Source: Ectobius pallidus (Eukaryota; Arthropoda; Insecta; Blattodea; Ectobiidae). Taken from it: a stretch of 64,000 nt of DNA. Positions 52,859 through 62,713 of this stretch are shown piece after piece (positions within the stretch are counted from its first letter, which is position 1; each line of letters begins with the position of its first letter). Where the stretch lies: the NCBI GenBank assembly GCA_964059195.1, contig CAXKWD010000009.1:148361890-148425889 (forward strand), in the 5' to 3' direction. A program made the position numbers and the translations under genes. A model generated the notes under the pieces. It ran no database searches. It was given only the letters and a program-made list of their open reading frames with translations, and was not told the origin of the DNA.

Positions 52859-53339
52859 AATGTACTTTTATTACAAACACTGAAATAGTTTCTTGCCCAA
52901 TTCTATATTTATCTGTAGTCACATCAATGTTACATTATAAGACCATTCATAAACCTTAATAGGGGTGGAAGTGTGAACATTTAAAATTCTTTGAGCCCAC
53001 TCAGTGTTCTTCAAAAGATGGCGTCATTGGATTTGTGTTTCTTTCTGTACTTGGTGAAACAGAAGAAAACGGCTAGAGTGACCCAACTTAATGGATGCAA
53101 TCCTACACCAACAAGCACTCAACACAACTTGCACCTAATGCATTTGCCCTCCCCCCCTCCCCACAACCCCCACCAATAACTTTTGGTAGAAAGCGTGTGT
53201 ATACGGCTGATATCCTTCCAGAAGAATGGACTGTTTTTCAGAAATTGAACAGACGAAAAGCGTATAACCTTGTTAGTTTGCAAATGTTTGTTTATGTAAA
53301 GAAAAAAATTATTCAGTTTTATCTGGATTAGAAAATTAT
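52859..53339. other. Unassigned stretch
   Basis: CCCTCCCCCCCTCCCCACAA at 53145-53165. Overlapping frames on both strands (52991-53415), none recognised. AAGCGTGT..ACGGCTGATATCCTTCCAGAAGAATGGACTG near 53190-53230 recurs in part at 53578-53610. Confidence 0.35.
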
Positions 53340-53590
53340 AACTTGAATGAGGGAATGTCGGATTGGAAATTAATATAGAAAAAGTAAGTATAGGCCCAAG
53401 GTCAGGAAACGTCAAAATAATGCGCTACAAAATATTATAACAGCTGGTAAATCATTCGAACAAGTGTAGAAATTCAAATATCTGGGAGAAATAATTACAT
53501 ATACAAATAATATTAAGGCAGAAGTTAAGTGTCGACTAAAACCAGGAAATTCTTGTTTTTATACAATTCTTGCAAAATGCCTCCTATCCT
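53340..53590 (+). pseudogene. LINE fragment (same element as 10155)
   Basis: GAATGTCGGATTGGAAATTA ATA, AAACGTCAAAATAATGCGCT, ACAAAATATTATAACAG, GGTAAATCATTCGAACAAGTG and AAATATCTGGGAGAAATAAT match 10160-10330. Frame broken. Confidence 0.75.
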
Positions 53591-53739
53591 TCTAGAAGAA
53601 TGGACTGTCTTTTTTTTCTTCTTTCTTTTCTTTCCCAGATGATGAACAGACGAAAAGTGTTTAACCTCGTTCAACATGTTAGTTTGACTTCAAGTAAATG
53701 GTTGTCAATGCAAAGAAAAAATCTAATGTGAAATTTACC

Positions 53740-53995
53740 TAACTTCCTCTGCCCAAATAAAAGTTAGCCTCTTCGTACGGAGCCGTTTTCAAGAAAATCG
53801 CGACAAACATTTTTTTTCCCCCATGTAAAATCTCCTTAAAAATAAGAGAATGTCGCCGCCAATCTTCGTGTCACATCCTCAGAAGGTACTTGTCCCAAAT
53901 ACAAAATTGTATTTTCATACGAATTTACGTTCTGGAGCTAGGCTGTTCACACATTCTAATTGTTGCTACTCTAATCCTCTTCGACCTGTCAATCA
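53740..53995 (+). repeat. Dispersed repeat (CTTCCTCTGCCC / TCACATCCTCAGAAGG), copy 1
   Basis: Shares GGAGCCGTTTTCAAGAAAAT CG, GTGTCACATCCTCAGAAGGT, AAAATTGTATTTTCATACGA and TTCTGGAGCTAGGCTGTTCA CACA with 60360-60560 in inverted order. No coding domain. Confidence 0.6.
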
Positions 53996-54236
53996 GCGAA
54001 CAGAAAGCCAATTAGGCGTACTGAAGTCCAGTACAATGTTGCCAAATACATACCACAGCACGTTTACTTCATTTAAGTAGTGAATGACAGCGGCAACACT
54101 GGGGAAATCCACGCGACTACAAGAGCACCTTTTCTTTGTCGGTGCAGATTTTCGGATTAGGGAACAATGCTATTATATCATTTTGTAGTTAGACGATGGT
54201 TTGGGACGAGGTCTTCTTAAAATGTCTCTTCTCTTC
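53996..54236. other. Unassigned spacer
   Basis: Nothing recognised. Confidence 0.3.
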
Positions 54237-54542
54237 TCTCTATATATAAAAGGCTTTGTCCTGACTGACAGGAATCAACGTAGAGCCTAAACTATAACAG
54301 GTAGAGACTTGGAATTTTGACAGTACCTTCGTTTCATAATGTAGGTGCTCACTAAGAAGGGATTTTGAAAAATTCTGAATCTAAATGCCAAAAATTAAAT
54401 GTTTTTGAAAATACTTAATCCCTTCTTGCATAGAATTATCGAAACAAATTCACAGAACATATTGTTGCCAATGGTGGTGGGTTTGGATTAAATTAAATGG
54501 ATGTTTGACAAATTAGAGAAGGTATCATTATAATTCATATTA
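54237..54542 (+). mobile_element. Helitron (GGCTTTGTCCTGAC subfamily), 5' part
   Basis: TCTCTATATATAAAAGGCTT TGTCCTGACTGACAGG and the interior to TTAGAGAAGGTATCATTATA A, as in 57180-57500; then the next Helitron begins. Probably a split copy. Confidence 0.75.
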
Positions 54543-55068
54543 TCTATATTAATAAAAGGAATCGTCCTCGATGTCCAGCGAAATCTACTGAACGCAGAGA
54601 TCTGAAATTTTAAACATAGGTGGGCTGAAGGGTCGGAAAATGCACCTCGAAGACGGAATTTTAATTTCAGTTTTCGTTCGTGAGTTATGAGTGAAAAACG
54701 GGCAAAAAACATGCATTTTTTTGCGTTTTCAAAACATAAGTTTTCAGTTATACATTTCAAAGTCAAATCGATTACAGTTGGCTTTGGCTATTTTTGTCAT
54801 ACCTTGAAATAAAACTTTCGCGATCGCTTGAATGTTGTAAACCCTAAATATGGTCAAACGTTGTTTTATTTGGACGAATCTCACTATACAGAGGTTTTCT
54901 GGGCCAAGAAACTCGAATCTGAGGTCGCTTTTACCAGACGATGCTATCTAATCGTGGTATGTAGTCCACGTGATTTAGGAGTTAATAAATATTATGATTT
55001 TACTATTATGCTCTTAATTTTTAATTTTTGAAATAATTATCGCGGGCGAAGCCGCGGGCACATGCTAG
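54543..55068 (+). mobile_element. Helitron, complete 526-bp copy
   Basis: A|TCTATATTAATAAAAGGAAT start and GCGGGCGAAGCCGCGGGCAC ATGCTAG|T end. The hairpin CCGCGGGC-type stem lies 10 bases before CTAG. Holds a 67-codon frame (54828-55031, MNVVNPKYGQTLFYLDESHY...) shared with 47094-47664. No Rep/helicase. Confidence 0.9.
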
Positions 55069-55737
55069 TATTATATAATAGAAATACGAAGAGGAAGTCA
55101 GCCTCTACTGCACTAACTCAATATTGAATTGGTTGAGGTAGGTCGCGCAGGAATTAGGGGAAGAAGAAGAAGTAACTACTTCCGGTGCGGGGGGTGAGAC
55201 GTACCAGAAATAGACACACTCCACCCTCAATGCCGGAAGTTGCGGCATTGTACAGCCCTCAAGGTGACATTAGACAAGGTCGAAATGTTCCCGAGTGTCA
55301 ACGCCCTTCTCGGATATGCGTATCTATTTCCAGAACTCTCGGTTTGGCGTTCAGATCGATTCAAACGAGCCATCTCGCGGCCTTGGCTTGAACTTCGCAC
55401 TTGTAACTCTTTGCGCGGCACACAGATGGCAGTAGTTACTATTATCTGCGACAAAATATGATGGCAAACGCGCAAGACATGGCAACGCCGCCAAGTCACG
55501 CCGGGCTGCGAATCTTTTTGTTGTGTTCTGAGAATTCCAAGCCAGCGTGAAGGAAGGGGGACTCTATGCCAACCCTTTGTGCTGAGAATTCTCATTATTA
55601 TGGCATTCACAATTCCAGGGCACCTTTGTAGGAAATGGCTGTTAATTTTGCTGTCTGTCTTTAGTTTATAGTTCAGTACTTCTCAAAAGTCGTCTGTTGC
55701 TATAGTAACGATAGTATATTATAATATAATAGGCCTA
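55069..55737. other. Unassigned GC-rich block
   Basis: 55180-55600 is GC- and CpG-rich with frames on both strands, the longest 127 codons on the - strand (55610 down to 55227). No domain recognised. GTTGCTATAGTAACGA, an X-box-like site, lies near 55695. Could be a repeat not otherwise present here, or a regulatory island in the EcR intron. Confidence 0.35.
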
Positions 55738-55745
55738 GGCCTAAT

Positions 55746-56960
55746 TAGGGCAAGGCATTTGATGATTTTGCATCATTTTTTTATGAAGGTTAAAAGGTAT
55801 CTGGAATATATCTATATCTATATTAATAAAAGGAAGTGCGTGTCTTTCCTTCTGCCTGTCTGTCCGCGATGCCCAGCGAAATCTCCTTCACACAAAGATC
55901 TGAAATTTTAAACATAGGTGGACTGAAGGGTCGGAAAATGCACCTCGAAGCCGGAATTTTAATTTTCGCTTTTGTTCGTGAGTTATGAGTGAAAAACGGG
56001 CAAAAAACGAGCATTTTTTGCGTTTTCGAAGCATCAGTTTTCAGTGATACATTTCAATGTCAAATCAATTGGATATTTTTGTCATACCCTGGAAATAAAA
56101 CTTTCGCGATCGCTTGAATGTTGTAAGCCCTAAATATGGTCAAACATTGTTTTATTTGGACGAAACTCACTGGGGGTTTTCTGGGCCAAGGAACTCGAAT
56201 CTGAGGTCGCTTTTACCAGGCGACGCTACCTAATAGTGGAATGCACTCCACGTGATTTAGGTGTTAATAAATATAATGATTTAACTATTATGCTCTTAAT
56301 TTTTAATTTTTGAAATAATTTTACTATCGCGGGCGAAGCCGCGGGCACATGCTAGTATATAAATATGTATCATGAAATAATTGATCAAATAAGGGCATTT
56401 TTTGTCATTTTCAAGAGATAGGTCTTTTTTGGCAGTTTTTATGTATTTTTCGATATTCTAGGTCATGTTTCAGTGAAGGTAGAGAGGAGCTTTTCCATGT
56501 ACAAATCGTTACTTTCAGACAAGAGACAATCGTTTTTATTTGCGAATCTCCGCCAAGTGTCCATAGTTCATTTTAATTCAGGTTTATTGTAAACACCACA
56601 GCAGTTTGTCTTGTAGCAATAAATGTATTTTTCTTTCTTTTTAAATGGCACTTATTTGCTAAGGGCAATTTGATGGGCATGCCAATTCAGAAGGAATTTC
56701 TTTTTCTCTAAGGGTGTCCAAGTAATATAAATTTACTTACTTCTTTAGTAACAAAATAATTGTTTCATATTGTAAATTCATATATAACGCACTGTCATCC
56801 ATTAAATTGCTTTTAGAAATTCATTCTTAAAAAATAATTATAAGTAAAAATGGTAAATTTATTGGCCTTTTTAAGATTATGGATCATTTTTTCACTGTTT
56901 TAAGGGCATAAACACATTTTACTTCTGCATTTTTTTGTGGTTATTAAATGCTTTGCCCTA
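55746..56960 (+). mobile_element. hAT element, TAGGGCAAGGCATTT family, with nested Helitron and hATC remnant
   Basis: TAGGGCAAGGCATTTGATGA start and AAATGCTTTGCCCTA end are inverted; flanks GGCCTAAT and GTAATAAT share 5 of 8 bases. A complete Helitron sits at 55817-56355. Near 56468-56575 the frame reads VSVKVERSFSMYKSLLSDKR QSFLFANLRQV, the hATC dimerisation domain, so this element once encoded a full transposase. Related: 23861-24640 and 50877-51700. Confidence 0.85.
55817..56355 (+). mobile_element. Helitron, complete copy nested in a hAT element
   Basis: A|TCTATATTAATAAAAGGAAG to GCGGGCACATGCTAG|T. Interior as at 54543, with TTACTATCGCGGGCGAAG near the end. Splits the hAT element cleanly, without a target duplication, as expected for Helitrons. 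Confidence 0.9.
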
Positions 56961-57179
56961 GTAATAATGATAGGTAATATAACGAGAGGTCCGGATTTTA
57001 TCGATATACATTAACAACGGAGTCGAGTTAATTAGTTAGCTGGTTTATTTGCTTATACAGTACAGTGATTTTCATTATAAGTTAAATATACATATACTTT
57101 AATTATATCTTTTAAAATTCAATACATTTTCATTACATACAATACAATACAATACATTTTACCTTTTAGATACAAAATA
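56961..57179. other. Spacer
   Basis: 56978-57005 ATAACGAGAGGTCCGGATTT TATCGATAT also occurs near 35020. ATACAATACAATACATTTTA low complexity near 57140. Confidence 0.4.
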
Positions 57180-57777
57180 TCTCTATATATATAAAAGGCT
57201 TTGTCCTGACTGACTGACTGACAGGAATCAACGTTGAGCCTAAACTATAACAGGTAGAAACTTGGAATTTTTACAGTACCTTCCTTTCATAATGTAGGTG
57301 CTCACTAAGAAAGGATTTTGAAAAATTCTGATTTTAAATGCCAAAAATCAAATGTTTTTGAGAATACTTAATCCCTTTTTACACAGAATTATCGAATCCG
57401 AATCACATTTGACATTAAAACATATTGTTGCCAGTGGGTTTCAGATGGGTTTTGAATTAAATTAAATGGAAGTTTGACAATTACAGTTGGCTTTGTCTAT
57501 TTTTGTCATACCCTGGAAATTAAACTTTCGCGATCGCTTGAATGTTGTAAGCCCTAATATGGTCAAACATTGTTTTATTTGGACGAAACTCACTATACAG
57601 GGGTTTTCTGGACCAAGGAACTCGAATCTGAGGTCGCTTTTAGCAGGCGATGCTATCTAATCGTGGTATATAGTCCACGTGATTTAGGTGTTAATAAATA
57701 TAATGATTTAACTATTATGCTCTTCATTTTTAATTTTTGAAATAATTATCGCGGGCGAAGCCGCGGGCACATGCTAG
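57180..57777 (+). mobile_element. Helitron, complete 598-bp copy (GGCTTTGTCCTGAC subfamily)
   Basis: A|TCTCTATATATATAAAAGGC to GCGGGCACATGCTAG|T. Shares its 3' half with the GGAAGTG subfamily and its 5' half with 47094-47664 and 31985-32350. Confidence 0.9.
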
Positions 57778-58289
57778 TGTACTACAAAAGCAAACCATCG
57801 TATGTCATGGACGCACAACCAACGCCACCTATTAACAAGACGGTGATCAGTTGAGATATTAATTGCCATAGCAACCGGGAAAGAAAGAGCATTGAATGAC
57901 TTGGACGAGACACACTGTGCGGTTTCTTTTTTTTTTTGGGGGGGGGGGGGGACTCGAATCTGAGGTTTTTTCCCCCCACGGGTATCGCTTTTTAATCCTG
58001 AAATAAGCATCGAAACCGGGATTTTTAGTTTTTTAGTTATCAATTGTTTTAGTCTGTATGTCACTAGATTCTTAATATTCGTTTAATTATCTATATTTGT
58101 TGTCGAAAAACAATAAAATTAAGAATACAATTATGTAATTCGTGCACGTAAAAATATGTTATAATAATTTTCCATTAAATATCAATCAGTTGAATAAATA
58201 CCATAATCGCGGCAAGGTAATGGAATATTATCTATTTTGCTCTGCTGTTCTGCTTTTCATTGAGGATTGTCCATTATAAAATTGTAAAA
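57778..58289. other. Decayed Helitron-like 3' half and unassigned DNA
   Basis: 57895-58040 has GGACGAGACACACTGTGCGG, a T/G run and GACTCGAATCTGAGG followed by ATCGCTTTTTAATCC and CATCGAAACCGGGATTTTTA, a degenerate version of the Helitron interior. Rest unassigned. Confidence 0.4.
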
Positions 58290-58850
58290 ATTATAGAAGT
58301 TGAATTTTATTTTAAATGTACAAAATAGGCATTTTAGGCACTAAAATAGTAAAATAGGCTCTAAAGGTACAAATAGGCATTTTAGGGCACTATAAAACTC
58401 TATAAATGTAAGTGATTTATCATGAAATGTCAACATATTTTTAAAAAAATTCATGTTATTTCATAAGGAACAAAATAGGCATTTGCCCTAAAATCCCAGG
58501 TTTACTTATTAGGTAATTTTGCAACCTATTTTAGCTGCCTATAGTATATCAGTTTTTCTTCGCTAAAATTCCGGAATCTAGTGGTAAGAAATGGAGCACA
58601 ATTAGGTATATACCACGTTTTTTTTTTTGCAGTTAAAAAAAATTGTTATAGTTTAAGTGCAACTTATATTGTAATATTTTAAAGTCTATTTTCTATCCAT
58701 TTACACATTTTAAAGCATATTTTAAGTGGCTATTTTCTCTTTTAAAAGCCTGTTTTAGGTGCCTAAAACTAATTTTTTTAGAGCCTAAAATCCCAGGTCT
58801 ACTTATTACGTAATTTCGTAACCTATTTTAGCTGCCTAATGTATAAGTTT
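58290..58850. mobile_element. hAT-like MITE, ACCTGGGATTTTA family, rearranged copy
   Basis: TTTAAATGTACAAAATAGGC, AAAATAGGCATTTGCCCTAA AATCCCAGG and GAGCCTAAAATCCCAGGT match 38530-39178, but the halves are in a different arrangement and ATTAGGTAATTTTGCAACCT ATTTTAGCTGCC occurs twice (58510, 58805). Confidence 0.6.
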
Positions 58851-59256
58851 TTCTTTTCTAAAATTCCGGAATCTAGCAGTAACAAATTTAGACTGTGTAG
58901 GCGTTTAGGCACATGAGAATAATAGGTTTCGTGCTGGTCAGGTCACCCATGTTTTTCAGTGGAAGCAGGTGAAGGCAGCCTTGGACCTGGAAAGTTGGAA
59001 TGGTCTTCACCCCCTGACCCACTTTCCCGTGCATTGTGAAGCAGGTAGCGAACGACCCCAGAACCTCCCCTTGCCTACTTTCTACCTTCCCTGTCATCCA
59101 CCTTTATGCCTAGCCGTTTTTCTCAATCCTCTCGCTTCTGTTAATAATGTCACTGCTCCACTTTATTGGTCGTATATAAAAATACAGCACAACGAGATAT
59201 GGGGCTATATTTATTATGTCTAGGGCATCATAAAATAGTGAAAAAATGACACCATA
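58851..59256. other. Unassigned stretch
   Basis: 58910-59130 is pyrimidine- and C-rich on the + strand with opposing frames; nothing recognised. Confidence 0.3.
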
Positions 59257-59705
59257 TACAGGGTGTTAATAAATAACACCGAAATATTATACACCTGTAT
59301 ATAGAGGGGACTTAGACAAGCAACTTTTATTAGGACATTTTTGCTCTATGACGTAAAATGTGTATGCTACAGGGCATTAAAGTCATTATAATTTGGTGCT
59401 CATAAATCAATAATTACGCGAAATAGGGTTACAATTTTCATTAAATCGTCTTCATGCCTTCCTAGTGATCGATAAAATCCTGATTCTTAATCATTCATCC
59501 ACAGCTATATCGTAACTTAGAGATTTCATAATCTGCAAAATTTACAGACTAATCACTTGACTGGCCACCACTGCATTAGTTTTTTTTTTCATAACTACAA
59601 TATTAACAACAAAGTTCCTTTGTTTTACATTTTTCCAAATGGCAGAAGTCAGTGGTGGAGATTTATGCTATAACAGGAAAAATTGAATCCTCTGAGAGAA
59701 TAGTT
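59257..59705. mobile_element. TACAGGGTGTTA MITE, left part
   Basis: TACAGGGTGTTAATAAATAA CACCGAAATATTATACACCT GTATATAGAGGGGACTTAGA, TTTTTGCTCTATGACGTAAA, GACTGGCCACCACTGCATTA as in 11401-11935. The right TIR is replaced after about 59700. Confidence 0.8.
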
Positions 59706-60231
59706 TGAGTGTGATAAGTCGTTCTTCTTATTTCAAATTACAAATACCCATGTAAGGACCTAGAATTTAAAAATCGAAAGTCCTTCATAAGTTAATTTCT
59801 AATTACAAAATACAAAACCTGGGCGACGCCGGGCCTTTTAAGCTAGTTTTATATAAATCTCTGTTTAGACTATTCATTTGATTTAATGAACTCAACATTG
59901 TACAAACATGAGTTCATAAAAAGTCAAATTAAATTAAGATATGACTCACACGAGACGAAATAAATTCATTATCTACTGAGTAGGCTAACGTGCTTTATTC
60001 AACAGTCAGCTAATGTTTTAGTTTTTTTGTTCCATTCTGTAGTTACAATAAAGAAGCGTGCCGGACTGCACAGAAAACACTTAACACTATGATTAGGCCC
60101 ATAGTTTATTTCTCGTCCCTATTCTGTAAAATTTACATGAATAATACATTTTCTTTCGCGTTATTTTCAGTTAATTTATTGAAAATTTTGAACAGAGTAT
60201 TATACCCTCTATGATGCATTATATATTTATT
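59706..60231. other. Mostly unassigned; links to 31240-31370
   Basis: 59708-59845 (GTCGTTCTTCTTATTTCAAA, GGACCTAGAATTTAAAAATC, AAAGTCCTTCATAAGTTAAT, AACCTGGGCGACGCCGGGCC) is the reverse complement of 31225-31360, a dispersed repeat. 60058-60125 repeats the CGGACTGCACAGAAAAC block of 6856. Confidence 0.5.
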
Positions 60232-60570
60232 ACTTCCTCTGCCCGTACCATAGGTACTATAAGCAGAAGAAGTATTGTTTTCGACCCCAAAATTCGAACT
60301 TGAGTTTCTAACATAAATACAAGTTTTGAGGTTCCCTGAAGCCAAAAATACTATTTTCAGAAACATGTCTCTGTGTGTGTGTGTGAACAGGCTAGCTCCA
60401 GAACGAATAATCGCATGAAAATAAAATGTTATATTTACGTTAGGCACCTTCTGAAGATGTGACCCGAAGACTGGCGGCAAGTTTCTTTTTTTTTTTAAGT
60501 CTACTTTACATGAAGGAAAAATATTTTTCACGATTTTCTCGAAAACGGCTCCAACGATTTTCTTTAAAAA
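60232..60570 (-). repeat. Dispersed repeat (CTTCCTCTGCCC / TCACATC..AGAAGG), copy 2
   Basis: Inverted relative to 53740-53995 in part: GTGTGTGAACAGGCTAGCTC CAGAACG, GAAAATAAAATGTTATATTT ACG, GCACCTTCTGAAGATGTGAC, and ATTTTCTCGAAAACGGCTCC. A GT microsatellite at 60371-60384. Confidence 0.6.
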
Positions 60571-60824
60571 TTTTACATGAGGTGTTTATACTTAAGAGCT
60601 AAAATTTCTATTAGATTCTCTGAAGGGTAGTTATAAGCCACCCACTGTTTGTAGAAACTCAGTCTTGCCTTGTGAACAATAAAGACTTGCATCTGATTGA
60701 AACAACTGAATATACACTCTTTCACGGCCTCTTATTCTGTATCAGAATGTGAAGTGAGAAAGATGTATTGTTGGCCATGCATAGAGTAAAGAAAGTTACG
60801 TGAGTGCATTAATCAGATTTTATT

Positions 60825-61020
60825 AAGTATTAGAATGATACTTTCTGACATTGTATATCAATATCAATCTTTATTTGCTAGAAAGTAAAAAAACTTTTAC
60901 ATGTAGCATCGTCGCATTTATAACATCTATGGGACGAAGCCTTTTGATTTTGGGCCAAATCGGTTGACCGTTACCGGAGTAACACTGAATCAGGGGCTTA
61001 ATTTCTGGAAATATTACACT
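60825..61020 (+). repeat. Internally tandem GTGCCAG repeat, copy G (decayed)
   Basis: TATTAAGTATTAGAATGATACTTT opening and ACATCTATGGGACGAAGCCT, GGGCCAAATCGGTTGACCGT TACCGGAGTAACA; one unit left, partly deleted. Confidence 0.65.
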
Positions 61021-61135
61021 GAATTCAACAAATGAAAATCAGTTCTTATGACAGCAATACTGTTTGCAGTGTTCACGTTGGGCCTTGGAAGTTGCAATAC
61101 TCTGGGCTTTGACAAATAATTTATTATTCATTATC

Positions 61136-61672
61136 CAGGGCCCGGATTCTGATGACCTAAAATTGTTTGAAAATTGACCTATAAAATGACCCTGAATTTT
61201 AAAGAAAATTACTTAATAATTAAAAAGAATGACCTAAAAACTGATATTTTATTTATAAAAATTATTACTTTGCACACAAAATTATAGACTAATTTGTACA
61301 TAATTGTAAAAACTGTAAATGTAGGAAGGATGTTGTATGTCTAAAAACTTTGTTCTTGAATGGAACATTTTAGAAGAAAAGTAAGAAAATTGTTTTTAAA
61401 GTAGATTCGTCAAAAATTTTGCATTATAGTAACCTAGTCATTTATTTAAAGTAAATGCATGAAAATGACAAAATAAGGAAGCAAATGACACGGAAATGAC
61501 GAAATAATGACGTAAGATTGAAATAAATGCCCTAAAAATATAAAATGGCAAAAATGACCTAATAAAAATGCATTTCTATAATCTAGAGGCCATGATTAGG
61601 ATTTATGTGCAAGTTGGCAATGTCTAGGCAGCATCAATAAAAAGATGACATGTCATTAGAATCCGGGCCCTG
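61136..61672. mobile_element. hAT-type MITE, CAGGGCCCGGATTCT family, upstream of the EcR-B exon
   Basis: CAGGGCCCGGATTCTGATGA CC at the left and GTCATTAGAATCCGGGCCCTG at the right; inverted copy of 3046-3600 (GCATTTCTATAATCTAGAGG CCATGATTAGGATTTAT and CATCAATAAAAAGATGACAT shared). Target duplication not clear. Ends 260 bases before the EcR-B start codon. Confidence 0.85.
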
Positions 61673-61699
61673 ATTATTACTAACTTATGATAAGTCATT

Positions 61700-61931
61700 A
61701 AAGTTGTCTGGAGCAGGAGCCAATATAAGGTGATTTATGAGTGGACACATTTTCGGGTCTGGCGGCGTGGATTGGTTGGGGGGACTTTCACTGTCGTGTG
61801 GCCGGGCCCTACCTCTGACGTCACTCGCGGCCGGCAAGTGGTGGGGGGCCTACCTGTTGAACAGAAGCGCGGGTGCGTGCGAGCAGAGCAGACGTGTTTG
61901 TGTTTGTGTGTTAGTGTTTGTGTTAGTGTTG
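61700..61931 (+). promoter_or_regulatory. Presumed EcR-B promoter and 5' leader, GC/CpG-rich
   Basis: After tens of kilobases of A+T-rich repeats the composition jumps to GC-rich with many CpGs from about 61750 to 62050. There is no good acceptor just before the B exon, so it is most simply a transcription-start exon. A CCAAT at 61719-61723 followed by TATAAG at 61724-61729 sits at the upstream edge, and a perfect CRE lies at 61816. A GTGTTTGT-rich run precedes the start codon. The start site itself cannot be placed from sequence alone. Confidence 0.5.
61816..61823. promoter_or_regulatory. Perfect palindromic CRE (TGACGTCA)
   Basis: TGACGTCA is the full consensus for CREB/ATF-type bZIP dimers. 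It lies in the GC-rich block about 110 bases before the EcR-B start codon, so it could link EcR-B expression to cAMP or stress signalling. Occupancy is inference. Confidence 0.5.
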
Positions 61932-62061
61932 ATGACGAGCAGCATCTGGACCCCTTACAGGGCACGAATGCGGCCCCCCGAACGGGGCTCCCCGGAGCCC
62001 GTCTCCTCTTCCGACGACATCGACTTGGAGTTATGGGATCTGGACACCAGCTCCATGTCAG
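61932..62061 (+). CDS. EcR: Ecdysone receptor, probable EcR-B-type first coding exon (partial CDS)
   Basis: Encodes about 43 residues that look like the B-isoform-specific N-terminus of EcR. Seen: MTSSIW at 1-6, MRPPERGSPEPVSSS at 13-27, and the acidic-hydrophobic DDIDLELWDLD at 28-38, ending SSMSG across the junction. Known EcR-B1 proteins carry a Trp near the start, then an MR-PE-S-E-V-SSS block and an acidic ELW-type block; the order and spacing here agree. The exon ends TCAG|GTAATG in phase 1, the same phase as the EcR-A exon 11 kb upstream, so both can join the same downstream exon. Position downstream of the A exon also matches known insect EcR genes. It is much shorter than the fly B1 leader. 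The frame stays open upstream to 61734, but that part (rich in GTGT-derived Val/Cys/Leu) looks like untranslated leader, so I chose the Met at 61932; the Met at 61968 is an alternative. Isoform name is inferred. Confidence 0.82.
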
Positions 62062-62179
62062 GTAATGGAAACCCAGCGTCTTCACTTTCTTAATGGCTTT
62101 AAAAAGTCCACGCGAAGTTCAAAAAACTCGTATAATAGTATCTTCCTTCTTGTGAATGATCGTTGTATGAAAAGAAGGC

Positions 62180-62480
62180 CGTGCTAGCTGAAATGAAAAT
62201 TATAACAGGCCATGCTTATTAAGTAAGAGAGACCAGAGCATGCCTTGCTTTTCTGTTACTATAGCAACAGATAAAGATGAGTAGTGTGTTAATTTTTTTC
62301 ACGGCCCTCTACTTGACAAAAATTATTATAAGAGTACAAGAGTCAAAGAGATCAGATATAGCTGTTCCTATAGCAACAGATGAGATTGTATTAGTTTGTC
62401 ATGGCCTTCCAGTAATAATTATAATAGGGGCGAGGATGTGTGATGTTATAGTCCAGTCAAAATTTATAAAAGATACATAA
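62180..62480 (+). repeat. X-box repeat in EcR intron, copy 1
   Basis: AGACCAGAGCATGCCTTGCT TTTCTGTTACTATAGCAACA GATAAAGATGAGTAGTGTG and CACGGCCCTCTACTTGACAA AAATTATTATAAGAGTACAA recur inverted at 63655-63775. GTTACTATAGCAAC (62253) and GTTCCTATAGCAAC (62363) fit the RFX X-box. The 67-codon frame here is part of the repeat. Confidence 0.65.
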
Positions 62481-62667
62481 TTCGAGTAATTCTGAATTTT
62501 TGATATGCAGTGTGGTTAGTGTATTTGAAGAGAAATGAAAGTTTTCCGATACCAACGAATGCCGCCGGCTCGGGGGAAAAAATGAAAAAAATTCGACCAT
62601 TTTTAGGGTTTTGTCGAATTTCTCCTAAACCATGCATTTAACAGAAAACGTTATTCCAAGTTATTAG

Positions 62668-62713
<46 letters not shown>

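Noticed and set aside
55227..55610. 127-codon frame on the - strand as a gene
   Set aside because: GC-rich block with comparable open frames on the other strand, no domain, and no splice context.
61737..61931. N-terminal extension of the EcR-B exon starting MSGHIFGSGG
   Set aside because: Frame is open, but the sequence is GT-repeat-derived (VCVCVLVFVLVL), unlike any EcR N-terminus, and fits a 5' leader. The Met at 61932 gives a B1-like start.
61735..62085. 116-codon frame antisense to the EcR-B exon
   Set aside because: Shadow of the GC-rich exon on the opposite strand, with no recognisable content.
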